A DNA stretch of 64,000 bases from Calliopum simillimum (GCA_951812925.1 OX638369.1:25573329-25637328); one strand, 5' to 3'; positions 12,471 to 23,284 are shown, counted from the first letter of the stretch. Numbers and translations are program-made. Notes: generated from the sequence alone by a model not told the origin.

Positions 12471-14150
12471 TATGCTTCGGCCAGCGCCACATAACACTCT
12501 TCGGATCTTTTCCTGCTTTATTAAATTAAATTTGCAAAATTTGATTGGATAAACATGTCGTATGATGAACATTTAAACTAATGGTTATATTTTTTATTCA
12601 AAATTCCAAATGTCTATGATTCAAGTTCGATACATCTTAGTCATTTGTTATACACTAGTTTTGGATGAGTTTAAGTTGTTCTTTATTAAAACTAAAGTTT
12701 AATTTTTGGCCCCTCGAAATATTAGCTGTAGTATGCTTACAAAGTTTGGATTTTTTTGTAAATATTTTGAAAATTAAAAAATCCAATTCTTATTTTACAA
12801 ATTTATGCCAACATTTCAAAGTTCAATGCTTCTATATATTGCATTGGTAAAACAGCATAAACATGTTTATTGCAAAAGCTTAATTTATTACCAATCAATA
12901 TTTATACTGAAGCACACATGTGTAAATAATGACAAATTTCCTTAATGGAACCCCTCTTTGATATTTGTGGCAAAAAACAATACATAAAAAAAACATTACA
13001 ACACAAAGGAAGCAAAGAAACAAATTGATTAATGCTGTATTGCTGCCTATGATTATTGCAACATGCAACATCAACATATAATTGCAGTCTTTACATAAAA
13101 GCAAAGACAAGACACGACATTTACCCAAAAAGAGATTTTGATGTCAACCAATTAAATATAAATTTAAATTTAAACATTAGTTACATCTGTACAAAGACAA
13201 ATAAAGTTATGTTGAAATATTTAAACAACCAAATTGCTGCTTAGAAATGTTAGCTCAAAAATTGACATGCATAAGAAATGTTGCAGGTACTATATTCTTT
13301 AAGAGAATAAGTATATTGAATTTTGTTTGAAAACAATAAATTTTCAAACTATTTATAAGTAAAAAGATTCATTCAGTTTTTATACAACATAGCATTACAC
13401 ACTGAATTTTATTTTAATGTCTTGAAAATATGGCTAGGCTTGCCAATTTACTATGTATCCGGTTACATTAAAACGCCGTATAATTAAATATTTCAATTAA
13501 CAATTAGCGATTGTTGCACATTTTGAACACGTTTTATTAGCGGTATAAACAAAAGTTTTGTACTTTAACAAAGTTGCATGTTGCGGCAGTGTGTCATTAA
13601 CATACTATATAACGGCGAAGATCTTTGATGAAATTCATTCAGGAATATTTATGTAATGGATTTTCTAGAAATTAAATATTGCAAAACTTTAATACTCATG
13701 CTAGATGATAGAAAGAATCTTGTCAAAGCTTTTAATTTTATTAATCAGAGCTTTTTGATATAAAGCTCACACAACACTTGTCTGTTATTGTTTACTCTAA
13801 TGCTTTGCTAATGCTTTATGCATGCTTTAAGTCGTACTTTGCTGTGATGCAAATGCTTAGCTTTTAGGTTGAACTAGCGATTCCGTTATTAAATATCTCA
13901 TCTAAGTATGTGGATTAAATAGTTTCAGAGGTATGACATTTTTCCCTTGAACATTATTCGTGCCGAAATTTTTAATACATTTACCAAATCTCATCCATTT
14001 CTGATACTTGTACCTTTTTGGCCGTTGGTGCTTAGGGTTCGTATATAAAAATGTATTTCCCCGCCGGGTGTTATTTCACAATTTTATACCACTCTTCATA
14101 TTTTTCCCAAAAAGCACTCTTAAGATATATTAAAATACAAGCGTAGTAAT
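12471..14150. other. Unassigned intergenic DNA upstream of the peroxidase gene
   Basis: AT-rich sequence without a supported gene or RNA. Short ORFs here show no motif or codon structure suggesting a protein. Confidence 0.45.
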
Positions 14151-14154
14151 ACGG

Positions 14155-14760
14155 GTGACTAATGGGGTAAGTACGGATTATGAAGATATCTGTAAGTCGT
14201 GGATAATAACCGATCCAGGAGTCGTGCAACTACTGCCTTTCTGTGGACTTATCGCGTCGCCGGTCTGTGTTTTGATCCAGATGTCAGAATTCGAGAGAGT
14301 CACACCACCGCAGCCTCCCCGTTGTCCTCTACTAACTTGTCCTTGTCTGCCTTGTTCGTTCATGAGAGCCCGCGCCACCGCTACATTCTCGGGTCAAGTC
14401 ACGAAATTCTCCAGAATACAAAGCCTACGGTCTTAGTCACTGTCCACTGATACGTACGTACTGAGTTTTGCTTCAAAAGTCTGAGTTTTGTCCACGGATG
14501 GTTGATATATTTGAAGAACATGTCTTACGTCGTTGTCGGTTGGGTTACTAGAGAACGATACCGTCTCCGGAACTTACATTCCACCATTTCGTTTTCATCC
14601 ACGATCAGCTGTTTCCTTTTATTGATAAGCTTTGACAGTTGGCACTGACTGTTTCGAGACCAGGGTTGCTGCTGCACGCAATAACCAAGCAACTGTTTAT
14701 CAAGCGGTTGCACGATAGTTTGTCAAGCCCGTTGGATGTGATTGTCATTCAACTATCTAC
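14155..14760. other. GC-richer island of unknown role just upstream of the peroxidase gene
   Basis: Base composition changes sharply here: CG dinucleotides and C-rich runs are common, unlike the flanks. Overlapping ORFs exist in several frames (14155-14436 and 14199-14450 on plus, 14525-14713 on minus) but none carries a motif I recognise. It may be a promoter/5'UTR island of the downstream gene or an old transposon or LTR fragment. No start site can be placed. Confidence 0.35.
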
Positions 14761-14857
14761 TTACTAAAAAATCCTTAGTTTTAAATTTCTAGTGTTATTT
14801 TGCTAATAATTCAGGTTTTATTTCTTAAATAGTGGGTTGATTCAACTATATACGCAA

Positions 14858-14904
14858 ATGAGGATTCTGATTTGCGTCCTCACAGTACCTGTCTTATCTC
14901 AAAG
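14858..14904 (+). CDS. Peroxidase exon 1: proposed start and signal peptide
   Basis: ATG at 14858 opens MRILICVLTVPVLSQ, a short hydrophobic signal-peptide-like stretch. It ends at a GT (14905) in exactly the phase needed to join the acceptor at 15208 and continue RFFAFQL. The donor GTTTGA is weak, and an exon further upstream could replace this one. There is no in-frame ATG directly upstream of 15208 within that exon, so some 5' exon is needed. Confidence 0.5.
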
Positions 14905-17900
14905 GTTTGACGACCATGAATAGACCTTTGTATCGCGGCTGTATCTATCTTGAATAATCGATACTGGCTTTTCAGGATCTAATTTGACGATAGGTGGTCT
15001 CAAAACCTTCTTAACCGATTTTATCTAAACTTTTCTTATGTGATCGTAAGACTCTAGAAATCAAGAAAAAACTTAATTGTTTTCAATGAATTTCAAAACC
15101 TAATTAATTTTTCGTTTTGGTGTAGGTCAAAAATACAAACGATATTATTTAAACTATGCTACAAAATGCCTTACTAACTTTACTCTTTTCTCTTCCAACA
15201 CTCACAGGTTCTTTGCCTTTCAACTTCCTTCTACTACTCACACTCTACGCATACCCTATGATCTCGAACAGAATGCCGTTAGTGCACTACAGCAGGAGCG
15301 CGCACGTTCTCTCACCGACTGCAATGACAATCTAAGCGCCGCAGTTGTATCTGGAAAAAATTTTGACGTTTGCCCACCGAGCAAATACCGCTTACCCACT
15401 GCCGAATGCAATAATGTTGTACATCGTAATTGGGGTGCACGCGGTGATGTTCTCTTACGTCTCTTGGAACCCGATTATGCTGATGGTGTCAGTCTGCCAC
15501 GTAGTTCACATGGCACGCATGCATTGCCAGAAGCAGAATATGTAATTGAACAGTTACAGCGTCATGTTGATGCTGAGCTGCGTCATCCACATATTACCGC
15601 TATGCTGCCGGCTTGGGGTCAACTTTTGGCGGCAGATCTTTATGAAGTTGGACAGCTGCCAATGGATAGTAAATGTTGTCAACAGAGTGCCAGTGTCAAG
15701 AAACCAGCACAATTGCTGCAGTGCTATGTACGTCAAGGTCCAGATTGTAAGGAATATCGCCGTTCAGCGCCCGGTATGGATATAGAAACGTGCAGTAAGC
15801 GTAAGTGTTGATTTTTGATCAGTGTGACAGTTTCGGTATTTTTTTGCGGCCATTCATTAAAATTGCAGTTATTTTAGAGTAGTCCTTAATTGGTAGAATG
15901 ACTTAAAGGCATAAACGCTAAAACGCATCGATGCTTACATATTGATGTTATAAGTAGAAAAGAAATTATAATTTGTTTTTGAACGTGACGTATGATTGAC
16001 CTTAAATTATTCAACTACGACGCAAATATTTAACATGTCGTGGCACTTAAAACTTAGATAACTATAGAACGATGCTAGCTAGATCAAACATCGAGACTTA
16101 TTTATTCTCGCAGTCATCTATTTTAAAGTAATTCAAAATTTGATTGATGGCCACCAATAAATAAGAACAAAAATTATTAAAAATTTGAGTGATTGATTTG
16201 ATGAAAATTCAAAATTTTTTTATTCTTTAGATCAACGTCAACAAATGAACATCGCTTCGGCCTACATCGATGGTAGCGGTCTGTATGGTTCGTCAACACA
16301 AGATTTCCAAGAGCTGCGCACTTTCATTAGCGGCGGTGTTAAGGTAGAATCATGTAAAAATTGCCAAATACCCGGTGCAACTGGTGCCCTACATCGCGCT
16401 CTGCTACAGGAGCATAACAATATTGGTGAAAAATTGTCACATCTAAATCCAACATGGTCGGAGGAAGATATCTTTTTGGAAACTCGAAAGATTGTTACAG
16501 CACAAATACAGCATATTACCTACAATGAATTCTTGCCTTTGGTTTTGGGTCAAGAGACTACGGCCAAGGAAGGTTTGAGGTATGTCAAGGCGGGTTCAAC
16601 ATTTTAAGTCAATTTTAACTAATAAATTTTATTCTACACAGGCTTACAGCTGAAAAACATGCAACGAATTATTCAAGTGAGAATCACGCTGGTATCTACA
16701 ATGAATTTGCGACTAGCGCAATGCCTGCCTTCCTCACCATGTATCCACCAGAAATGGTAAGTGTAGTGAATACAATGGGTTTAGTTTATCATATTTTCGA
16801 ATTTTTTCTAAGGTGGGCCGACTTTCTAAACGTCAGTTGTAATGTATTGCGGTAGCTTTTTCTTGAAAAAAGTGTAGCATAACTTTAGGAAGCTGTGTAT
16901 ATACATCATTTAGTTTATGATACAAAATTTATTAAAATGTCTACACTGTTACTAATGCGCTACTTGATGTGCTTTGGCAACATTTTGTCCTTCGGGGTTT
17001 CAGTTAAACAACCATTAATAAAGTAATAAAAAAAGCAGCTAAAATTATGCTACATATTTTTTACGAAAACACTGTCGCAATACAATGCAATAGAAGTTAA
17101 AGAAGTCGGCCACATCTTTAAAACCTAAAGTTTGCTTAGAGTAATATAAATTTTCAATAAATTTTCTAGATCTCATCCACATTGTCTTCTTCGAAATTAC
17201 TTTCTGTTACTGCGCTCCAAAAGTCATTGCTTCCTGCCGTGACAAATGAATACGGATGGACTGAATTGGCTTTGGCAATACATCGTGGACGTGATCATGG
17301 TATACCCTCATATCGTAATGCATTGGATTTATGTGAAGGACGCTTCCCACAACACGATGTGGTCAATATAACCTTTGAAACACTCTCCAAAGTATCCAAC
17401 ATACCTGAAGAACACATCACGAGCTTGTCAGATATCTATCAGTAAGTACATAGACTCACAAAACATTAAAAAAATTACAAATGCCTAAAATTCTACCTCT
17501 ACAGATCCGCTGAAGATGTCGATTTACTTGTCGGTGCTTTGCTTGAAGATCCTGCTGTTGGTTCTTTGTTTGGACCAACAGTCACCTGTCTGCTGCGTCT
17601 GCAATTTGAGTTACTTAAGAAGGCGGATCGGTTTTGGTATGAAAATGATATACCGCCATCATCATTCACACTGGATCAACTGAAGAGTATACGTCAAACA
17701 ACGCTAACCGGGCTGTTATGTGCCTCAAATCAAGTCGAACAAGCACAGCCAAAGGCATTTATTGCAGAGGACAATTACTTGTAAGCTTACAATATAATCG
17801 AAATCGAAGGTTTACTGATTTCTTTCAATGGTTTTTGCAGAAATTCACTTCTCAGCTGCAGTCAAATTACTAAAATTGATCTACGCCCTTGGCGTATAAG

Positions 17901-20900
17901 TCCTGATGATGCCGAAGAGCACATCGAACATGTCGAAGTTGAAGCAGAGGTCAAGGAAGCTTTTAAGGAAATAAACCCCGAACTTATTGAAGCCGCTGTT
18001 GAACGTGCAAAGTTGGAATTGGAAGAACGCAAACGTTTCGAATACGAATCATGGTTGGGACGTAAGTACAAGCATTATTTGAATTAATATTTTATATTGA
18101 CATTCTTTTTCACTTTCAGAGGGTGGCATTAGCGCTAAATCCCCCGATGGTGTTGCTGCCTCATTCAGCAAAGCCAACCGTGATGCTCTCCTCATGGCCA
18201 ACTCTTCGTTAATGTTCGAATTGACATCCAATGAAATTCTTAATTCACTCAATACCATAACACGTCGCAAGCGTCAAGTTTTCGATACAACCACCAGCCT
18301 CTTCAATCGCAATGAGCTGACCGAGACACTACAAACTTTAGATATAACAACACTGCTGGCAGGCGCAGGCGCTTCTCCGCAAGCACAAACCGATTGCAGT
18401 GATCCGCCAGTGGCCTGTGATACCACAACACCTTTCCGCACGTACAGCGGTTACTGCAACAATTTGCGCAATCCAAATTGGGGCAAGTCGCTGACAACAT
18501 TTTCACGTCTGCTACCCGCTAACTATCAAGATGGTGTCTCAAAACCACGTACACTCGCTGTAAATGGTGACCTATTACCAAATCCACGCACCATTTCAAC
18601 AGTTATACATCCTGATATTTCCAATCTGCATACACGCTACTCACTCATGACAATGCAGTTTGCGCAGTTCGTCGATCATGATCTAACGCTGACACCCATA
18701 CACAAGGGTTTCCATGAATCTATACCCAGTTGTCGTCGTTGTGATTCACCACAGACTGTACATCCCGAATGTAATCCATTCCCTGTACCACCCGGTGATT
18801 ATTACTATCCAGAGGTGAATGTGACAAGCGGTGAGAGACTTTGCTTCCCCTCAATGAGATCTTTGCCTGGACAACAGTCATTGGGACCACGTGATCAAAT
18901 GAATCAAAATACGCATTTCCTAGATGGTTCTATGGTCTATGGTGAGAATGTCTGCGTAGCAACGAAATTGCGTGGTTTCTCTGGACGCATGAATTCTACC
19001 ATACATCCGGTGCGTGGTAAGGAGCTGCTGCCAATGAGTGACAAACATCCCGAATGCAAATCACGTAATGGTCTCTGCTTCATTGGCGGTGATGATCGTG
19101 CTTCAGAACAACCAGGTTTGACTGCCATACATACGACTTTCTTGCGTGAACATAATCGTATTGTTGAGGGTCTGCGTGGTGTGAATCCACATTGGAATGG
19201 TGATCAATTATATTTCCATACCAGGCGTATTGTTAGTGCACAGATACAGCATATTGTATTCAATGAATTCCTGCCACGTATTCTCAGTTGGAATGCCGTC
19301 AATTTGTATGGCTTGAAGTTATTGCCACAAGGTTACTACAAAGATTACAATCCCTCATGCAGTCCAATTGTTTTCAATGAATTCGCCGCTGCTGCTTTCC
19401 GTATTGGTCATTCTTTGTTACGTCCACATATTCCACGTTTGAGTATTCAACATCAACCCGTTGATCCACCCCTATTGTTGCGTGATGGTTTCTTCAGAAT
19501 GGACATTTTATTGCAGGTGAGTCGAGATGCTCTAAACCTGGTTTTACTACAAGTTAAACCTTTTACACATCATATTGATATTTATTAAAATCGAATTAAA
19601 CATTTTTCAAATCAAAATAAACCTTTTGCTAATCATTCTAAACTTTTTCCAATCAAACTTTTTTCGAAATTAAATTTAAACTTTCCAAATCAATATAAAT
19701 CTTTCCCAAATCCATCTAAACTTTTTTCTATCAAACCCTTTTCGGATTCAAATTGAATTTTTTCAAATCAAAACAAACCTTTTCTAAATCAAACTTAACT
19801 TTACTAATCAAACCTTTTTCGAAATCAAATAAATCTGTTTTCTAAATCAAATTAAACCTTTTACAAATCAATGTAAACTTTTTCCAATCAAATCTTTTTA
19901 GAAACCAAATTAAACTCTTTCCAAATCAAAATCAAACTTAACTTTTTCCAATCAAACTAAACTTTTTCATTTAAACCTTGCTCGAAATCAAATTGAACTT
20001 TTTCCAAACCAAAATAAAACTTTTCGAAATCAAAGTAAACTTTTTACAGTCAAACCTTTTTCAAAATCAAACTAAACATCAGAATAAACTTTTTCCAACC
20101 AAACCTTTCTCGAAATCAAATTAAACTTTTTCCAAACCAAAATACTCTTTTGAAATCAGATTAAACTATTTTGAAATCAAAATAAACTTTTCCCAATCAA
20201 ACCTTTTTCGAAATCAAATCAAACCTTTCCAATTAAACTTTTTCCAAATCAAAATAAAACTTTTCCAAATCAATCTAAACTTTTTCCAATCAAACCATTT
20301 CCGGAATTAAATTAAACTTTTTCCAAATCAAATTAATTTTTTTGCAAATCATAATGAATCTTCTTCCCATCAAAACTTTTTCAAAATCACTTGGCCATCC
20401 CCCTCGACATTTTGCAAGGTGTTTGGTAGACACAATATGTATACACATACCAAGTTTTATAACATTTTTTGCTGTAGGTACAGAGATATATCAATTAAAG
20501 TGTATATTTTGCAAAGAATAGTCGTTGGAAAAGTTGAATTTGATTTGGAAAAAGTTTAATTTGCTCTGGAAAAAGATCAGTATGCTGTGAAAAGGTTTAA
20601 CTTGGACATGTAAAACGTTCTACATTGAGTTTAAGTAACAATTTCTCTTGTCCCCACTATAGCCCGGCATTATCGATGAAATCAATCGCGGCTTAGTAGC
20701 CACACCCATGGAAACTCTTGATCAATTTATCACTGGTGAAGTAACCAATCATTTGTTTGAAGATCGCAAGATTCCATTCTCTGGAATCGATTTGATTGCG
20801 CTCAATGTACAAAGAGGTATGTACTCAACAACACTAAGCATTTTTTACAATTTTAAGCTTCAATTGTTTCCTTTCAGCGCGTGACCATGGTGTACCTTCT

Positions 20901-21893
20901 TATAACAACTATCGTGCACTGTGCAATCTGAAACGTGCCAGCACATGGAATGATCTTAGCCGCGAAATACCCAACGAAGTGATTAATCGTTTTAGAAAAA
21001 TATATTCTTCAGTTGATGATATTGATTTATTCCCTGGTGCTATGACTGAGCGGCCACTGCAAGGTGGTCTTGTTGGACCAACTTTGGCGTGTATCATCGG
21101 TATACAATTTAGACAGCTGAGGAAATGCGATCGTTTCTGGTAAGTTTTAAAAAACTAAGAAATTAGTCGAATACTAATGTTAATTGCTTTTCTTCCCACA
21201 AATTAGGTATGAAAATCAAATGCCCAATGTTAGATTCTCCGAGGCACAACTAGCTGAGATACGCAAAACCACATTGGCAAAGGTCACTTGTGAGAATTTG
21301 GAAGTTCCTGGGGATATGCAACGTGCTGCTTTTGATTTACCAAGCAATTTCCTGTGAGTAGCTTTTGCCATTCCAAAATGTTTACTCATTTTTTAACAAA
21401 CTTCTTCTACTTTTGCTTTTACAGCAACCCACGTGTACCCTGCCAATCGATGCCACAAATTGATCTAAGCGCATGGCGTGAAAATGTACAGGGTTGCCAG
21501 ATTGGTAATCGACATGTGCGCGTTGGTGAATCCGCCTTCCCCTCACCTTGTACCAGCTGCGTTTGTTCCACTGAGGGCGTAAGTAACAAAATTAAATAAT
21601 TTTCTCAGTGTTATAGCTCAAAAACTGACTTTTTTATTTTTCCTCCCTCACAGGCACAATGTGCATCACTACGCATTACCGACTGTGGTCAATTGATACG
21701 TCAATGGCCAAAAGATGCGATTTTACGTGATGAAGTCTGCAATTCTCAGTGTGGTATCTACTTGAATGGTCAGGGTAATTTCAATGCGCAATCACGTTCA
21801 CAGCAGGTGCCACCACCATCACGTGTTCAACGTTCGAGACCACAAAATCTTTTCAAATTTCCCGATTTGACACCATTTATTGCGGCGCTTTAA
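14858..21893 (+). CDS. Secreted double-domain animal haem peroxidase (inactive + active domain)
   Basis: Exons: 14858-14904, 15208-15800, 16231-16579, 16642-16756, 17170-17441, 17505-17780, 17841-18061, 18120-19516, 20663-20816, 20878-21139, 21207-21353, 21425-21578, 21654-21893. They join in one open frame of 4227 nt (1408 residues, TAA stop). Order: signal peptide, peroxidase domain 1 (about 60-550), charged helical linker (about 565-620), furin-type RRKR (673-676), peroxidase domain 2 (about 705-1270), Cys-rich VWC-like tail. Domain 2 keeps the haem-peroxidase residues: AQFVDHD (distal His811), DDRASE, FRIGH (proximal His1055) and NVQRARDHG. Domain 1 has Ala-Ala for Asp-His, Lys for Arg, Gln for Glu and Leu for the proximal His, but keeps the Ca-site (YIDGS). 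By family knowledge domain 2 would oxidise substrates with H2O2 outside the cell; domain 1 is likely structural. Probably the orthologue of a Drosophila two-domain peroxidase such as CG10211 (inference). The first exon is the least certain part. Confidence 0.85.
15208..15800 (+). CDS. Peroxidase exon 2: start of the degenerate first domain
   Basis: Preceded by a pyrimidine-rich tract and CAG. Encodes CNNVVHRNWGARGD, typical of the peroxidase N-lobe, then WGQLLAADLY where active enzymes have xQxxDHDL: the haem-linked Asp and distal His are both Ala (codons 15629-15634). The donor at 15801 is a perfect GTAAGT. A second possible donor GTAAGC sits six bases earlier (15795) and keeps the frame, changing SKH to N. 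Confidence 0.88.
15840..16035. repeat. Intronic copy of the GCGGCCATT...ACGTATGA repeat family
   Basis: Within the peroxidase intron, TGCGGCCATTCATTAAA (from 15845) is followed ~140 bases later by GTGACGTATGATTGACCTT. This is the same two-box arrangement seen at 35883-36060 and elsewhere. Confidence 0.6.
16231..16579 (+). CDS. Peroxidase exon 3: first-domain calcium loop and altered Arg/Glu site
   Basis: Encodes MNIASAYIDGSGLYGSS, which matches the family's Ca-binding loop, then SCKNCQIPGATGALH where active enzymes have DxRxxExPGLT. The catalytic Arg is Lys and the haem-linking Glu is Gln. It ends TTAKEGL AG with donor GTATGT. The long EHNN helix and NEFLPLVLG match the peroxidase core. Confidence 0.9.
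16642..16756 (+). CDS. Peroxidase exon 4: first-domain proximal region without His
   Basis: Encodes IYNEFATSAMPAFLTMYP. Aligned with NEFAAAAFRIGHSLLRP of domain 2, the proximal His position is Leu (codon 16733-16735). Donor GTAAGT, phase 0. Confidence 0.88.
16811..17117. mobile_element. Intronic MITE with ~70-bp inverted arms
   Basis: Left arm (16811-16882: GGGCCGACTT ... TGTATTGCGG ... GTAGCATAA) is inversely repeated at about 17045-17117 (TTATGCTAC ... GCAATACA ... AAGTCGGCC). It lies wholly inside the intron between 16756 and 17170. No coding potential; the target duplication is unclear. Confidence 0.7.
17170..17441 (+). CDS. Peroxidase exon 5: first-domain RGRDHGIP segment
   Basis: Encodes LALAIHRGRDHGIPSYRN, the family's RDHG block. 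The Asn that precedes it in active enzymes (ALNxQRxRDHG) is Ala here. Acceptor TTTCTAG, donor GTAAGT. Confidence 0.92.
17505..17780 (+). CDS. Peroxidase exon 6: first-domain C-terminal helices
   Basis: Encodes EDPAVGSLFGPTVTCLLRLQ and RFWYEND, equivalent to VGPxxACIIGxQFxxLR and DRFWYEN of the family. This shows that domain 1 is a full-length fold rather than a fragment. Confidence 0.92.
17841..18061 (+). CDS. Peroxidase exon 7: end of domain 1 and charged linker
   Basis: After LNSLLSCSQITKIDLRPW comes a strongly charged, probably helical linker rich in Glu and Lys (EEHIEHVEVEAEVKEAF then ERAKLELEERKRFEYESW). Donor GTAAGT. Confidence 0.88.
18120..19516 (+). CDS. Peroxidase exon 8: furin-type site and catalytic core of domain 2
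   Basis: Starts GGISAKSPDGVAAS. RRKR at codons 18263-18274 precedes QVFD and looks like a proprotein convertase site. The core follows: MQFAQFVDHDLTLTP (distal His codon 18677), HFLDGSMVYG (Ca loop), GGDDRASEQPGLTAIHTTF, then FRIGHSLLRPHIPRL (proximal His codon 19409). The exon is 1397 nt, far longer than its neighbours, and ends MDILLQ with donor GTGAGT. Confidence 0.95.
19560..20640. repeat. Degenerate ~20-bp repeat array inside the peroxidase intron
   Basis: From about 19560 to 20385 the intron consists of roughly forty diverged copies of a unit like AAACTTTTTCCAAATCAAA, with GAAATCAAA and CCAATCAAACC variants. At 20533-20600 the same unit appears in reverse orientation (TTTGATTTGGAAAAAGTTT), so the transcript could fold back on itself. 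A second array of the same unit lies at 23335-23750. Confidence 0.85.
20663..20816 (+). CDS. Peroxidase exon 9: domain 2 helix GIIDEINRGL to ALNVQR
   Basis: Phase-0 continuation of MDILLQ: PGIIDEINRGLVATPMETLD, then TNHLFEDRK and DLIALNVQR, which carries the Asn conserved near the proximal His. Acceptor CACTATAG, donor GTATGT. Confidence 0.92.
20878..21139 (+). CDS. Peroxidase exon 10: domain 2 RARDHG block
   Basis: Encodes ARDHGVPSYNNYRALCNL, then DLFPGAMTERPLQGGLVGP and TLACIIGIQFRQLRKCDRF. All are standard family blocks. Confidence 0.94.
21207..21353 (+). CDS. Peroxidase exon 11: end of domain 2
   Basis: Completes FWYENQMPNVRFSEAQLAEI, then RKTTLAKVTCENLEVPGD. Acceptor AATTAG, donor GTGAGT. 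Confidence 0.92.
21425..21578 (+). CDS. Peroxidase exon 12: Cys-rich tail, first half
   Basis: Encodes NPRVPCQSMPQIDLSAWREN, then GCQIGNRHVRVGESAFPS and PCTSCVCSTEG. The spacing CxxCxC with the preceding GCxxG resembles a von Willebrand factor C-type module. Donor GTAAGT. Confidence 0.9.
21654..21893 (+). CDS. Peroxidase exon 13: end of Cys-rich tail and stop codon
   Basis: Encodes AQCASLRITDCGQLIRQWPK, two further Cys near CNSQC, then a Gln/Ser/Pro-rich tail ending FPDLTPFIAAL and TAA at 21891-21893. Confidence 0.92.
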   Translation, partial: AQCASLRITDCGQLIRQWPKDAILRDEVCNSQCGIYLNGQGNFNAQSRSQQVPPPSRVQRSRPQNLFKFPDLTPFIAAL

Positions 21894-23284
21894 GTTCGAG
21901 AAAGACAATCAATTGAACCAAACCCCCAATGAGAAAGCAACGAATATGAAAATATCTGCCATAGGATATTGCAAAAGAACCATTATGATATACCTACTAT
22001 ATATATTATGTAATTTTATTTAACTTAAACTTTTAAGACTCTGAACCATCACCCACTGAGAGCACATTCTATTCTATCATCTATGTACTTACTGACCTCT
22101 TTATCTAGCAACTATATCTAACTATAATTTAGTTTATCTCTATATAAATTTCGCAATTTTTGTATTAATTTTCTTAATTTAAATTGTTTAATTTTTATTA
22201 TTCATAAAAGAAAACACTTCATTTACTGTAAATAATTTTGTATATGTAAATGTAAATGAAGGCGACCAATGCGCCAACGTGACCTACTATATTTATATAC
22301 ATACATATGTAACTTTTTAAATGAAAATGAAATGAAAAGCGTAAAAAAAACACAAAAGAAGACTTAGATTTTTTGGAAAATTTTGATTTAACTGTAATTA
22401 ACTGTAATTTTACTTATACAAACGCGTGCATGAAATCTATCAGCGCTACTTACACTACGTAGGATGTTCGTTAAAAAGTTTGAGCTTCGCGTTCCGTGCG
22501 GCTTAAAGTTTTGCGAAATTCATAACTGCCGTCTGTAGCGCAATTTGCATGTAATTTTTTTGTTTTGATTTTAAAATAAAAGCGTTCATAACTTTGTTTA
22601 GTTTTTAATTATAATTCATATATGAATTTAGTATATATTTTTAATAAAATAATTATTTTAATATGCAATAAAACGAAACGATAAAATATTTTATCCACAC
22701 CATATGCTAGAGAGTTGACTTCTTACGTAGAAGTTTATACACAAGATTTATGTAATTATGTTTAAAAAATTGTATTTAATCAAATAAATGAAATCCACTT
22801 AGAAAACTGTTATTGATGTTCTTTGTATTTAATTGAACTGATCTCTAAGGACTTCATTGATATTTCACTTAATTTTTTAACAAATTCTAGTAATCACTAG
22901 GGGTCTGGGTTTCTGACAAGGTATGGAAAAAATATGTTTTATCCATATTCTAGCCAATTTTAAGTGGAAATCAATATAAAAGAAAACGGCGCTGACGAGT
23001 CCAAAATGAAAATGAGATTATTCTTGCTCAGATTGAAGAATCTATATTCCAAAATGTAGTTGCAATTAGAAAAACAGCCTTCAATATGTAAGCGAACATC
23101 CTCACTCTAGATATTAAAGCAGCGGTCGGCGACTGTCGCGCTGCGGTCCGGATTGCAAAACGCAACAAAACTAAGCCCTCAAACAATTTTTTAGGTTTAC
23201 GTTACTCAAATGAATTATTTCAAAAATATTTCGTTGTTGATACAAATTGCTGTAGTCAAGAATTTATTCTCTTTCCATATGTAA
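21894..23284. other. Peroxidase 3'UTR and intergenic DNA
   Basis: No coding signal. AATAAA hexamers in the plus orientation occur at 22575-22580, 22643-22648 and 22667-22672. Any could be the polyadenylation signal, but the sequence does not decide between them. The rest is unassigned. Confidence 0.4.

Noticed and set aside
14155..14450. Overlapping plus-strand ORFs in the GC-rich island
   Set aside because: Could be coding, but no motif, no consistent splice link to the peroxidase exons and ORFs in competing frames; kept only as an unexplained island.
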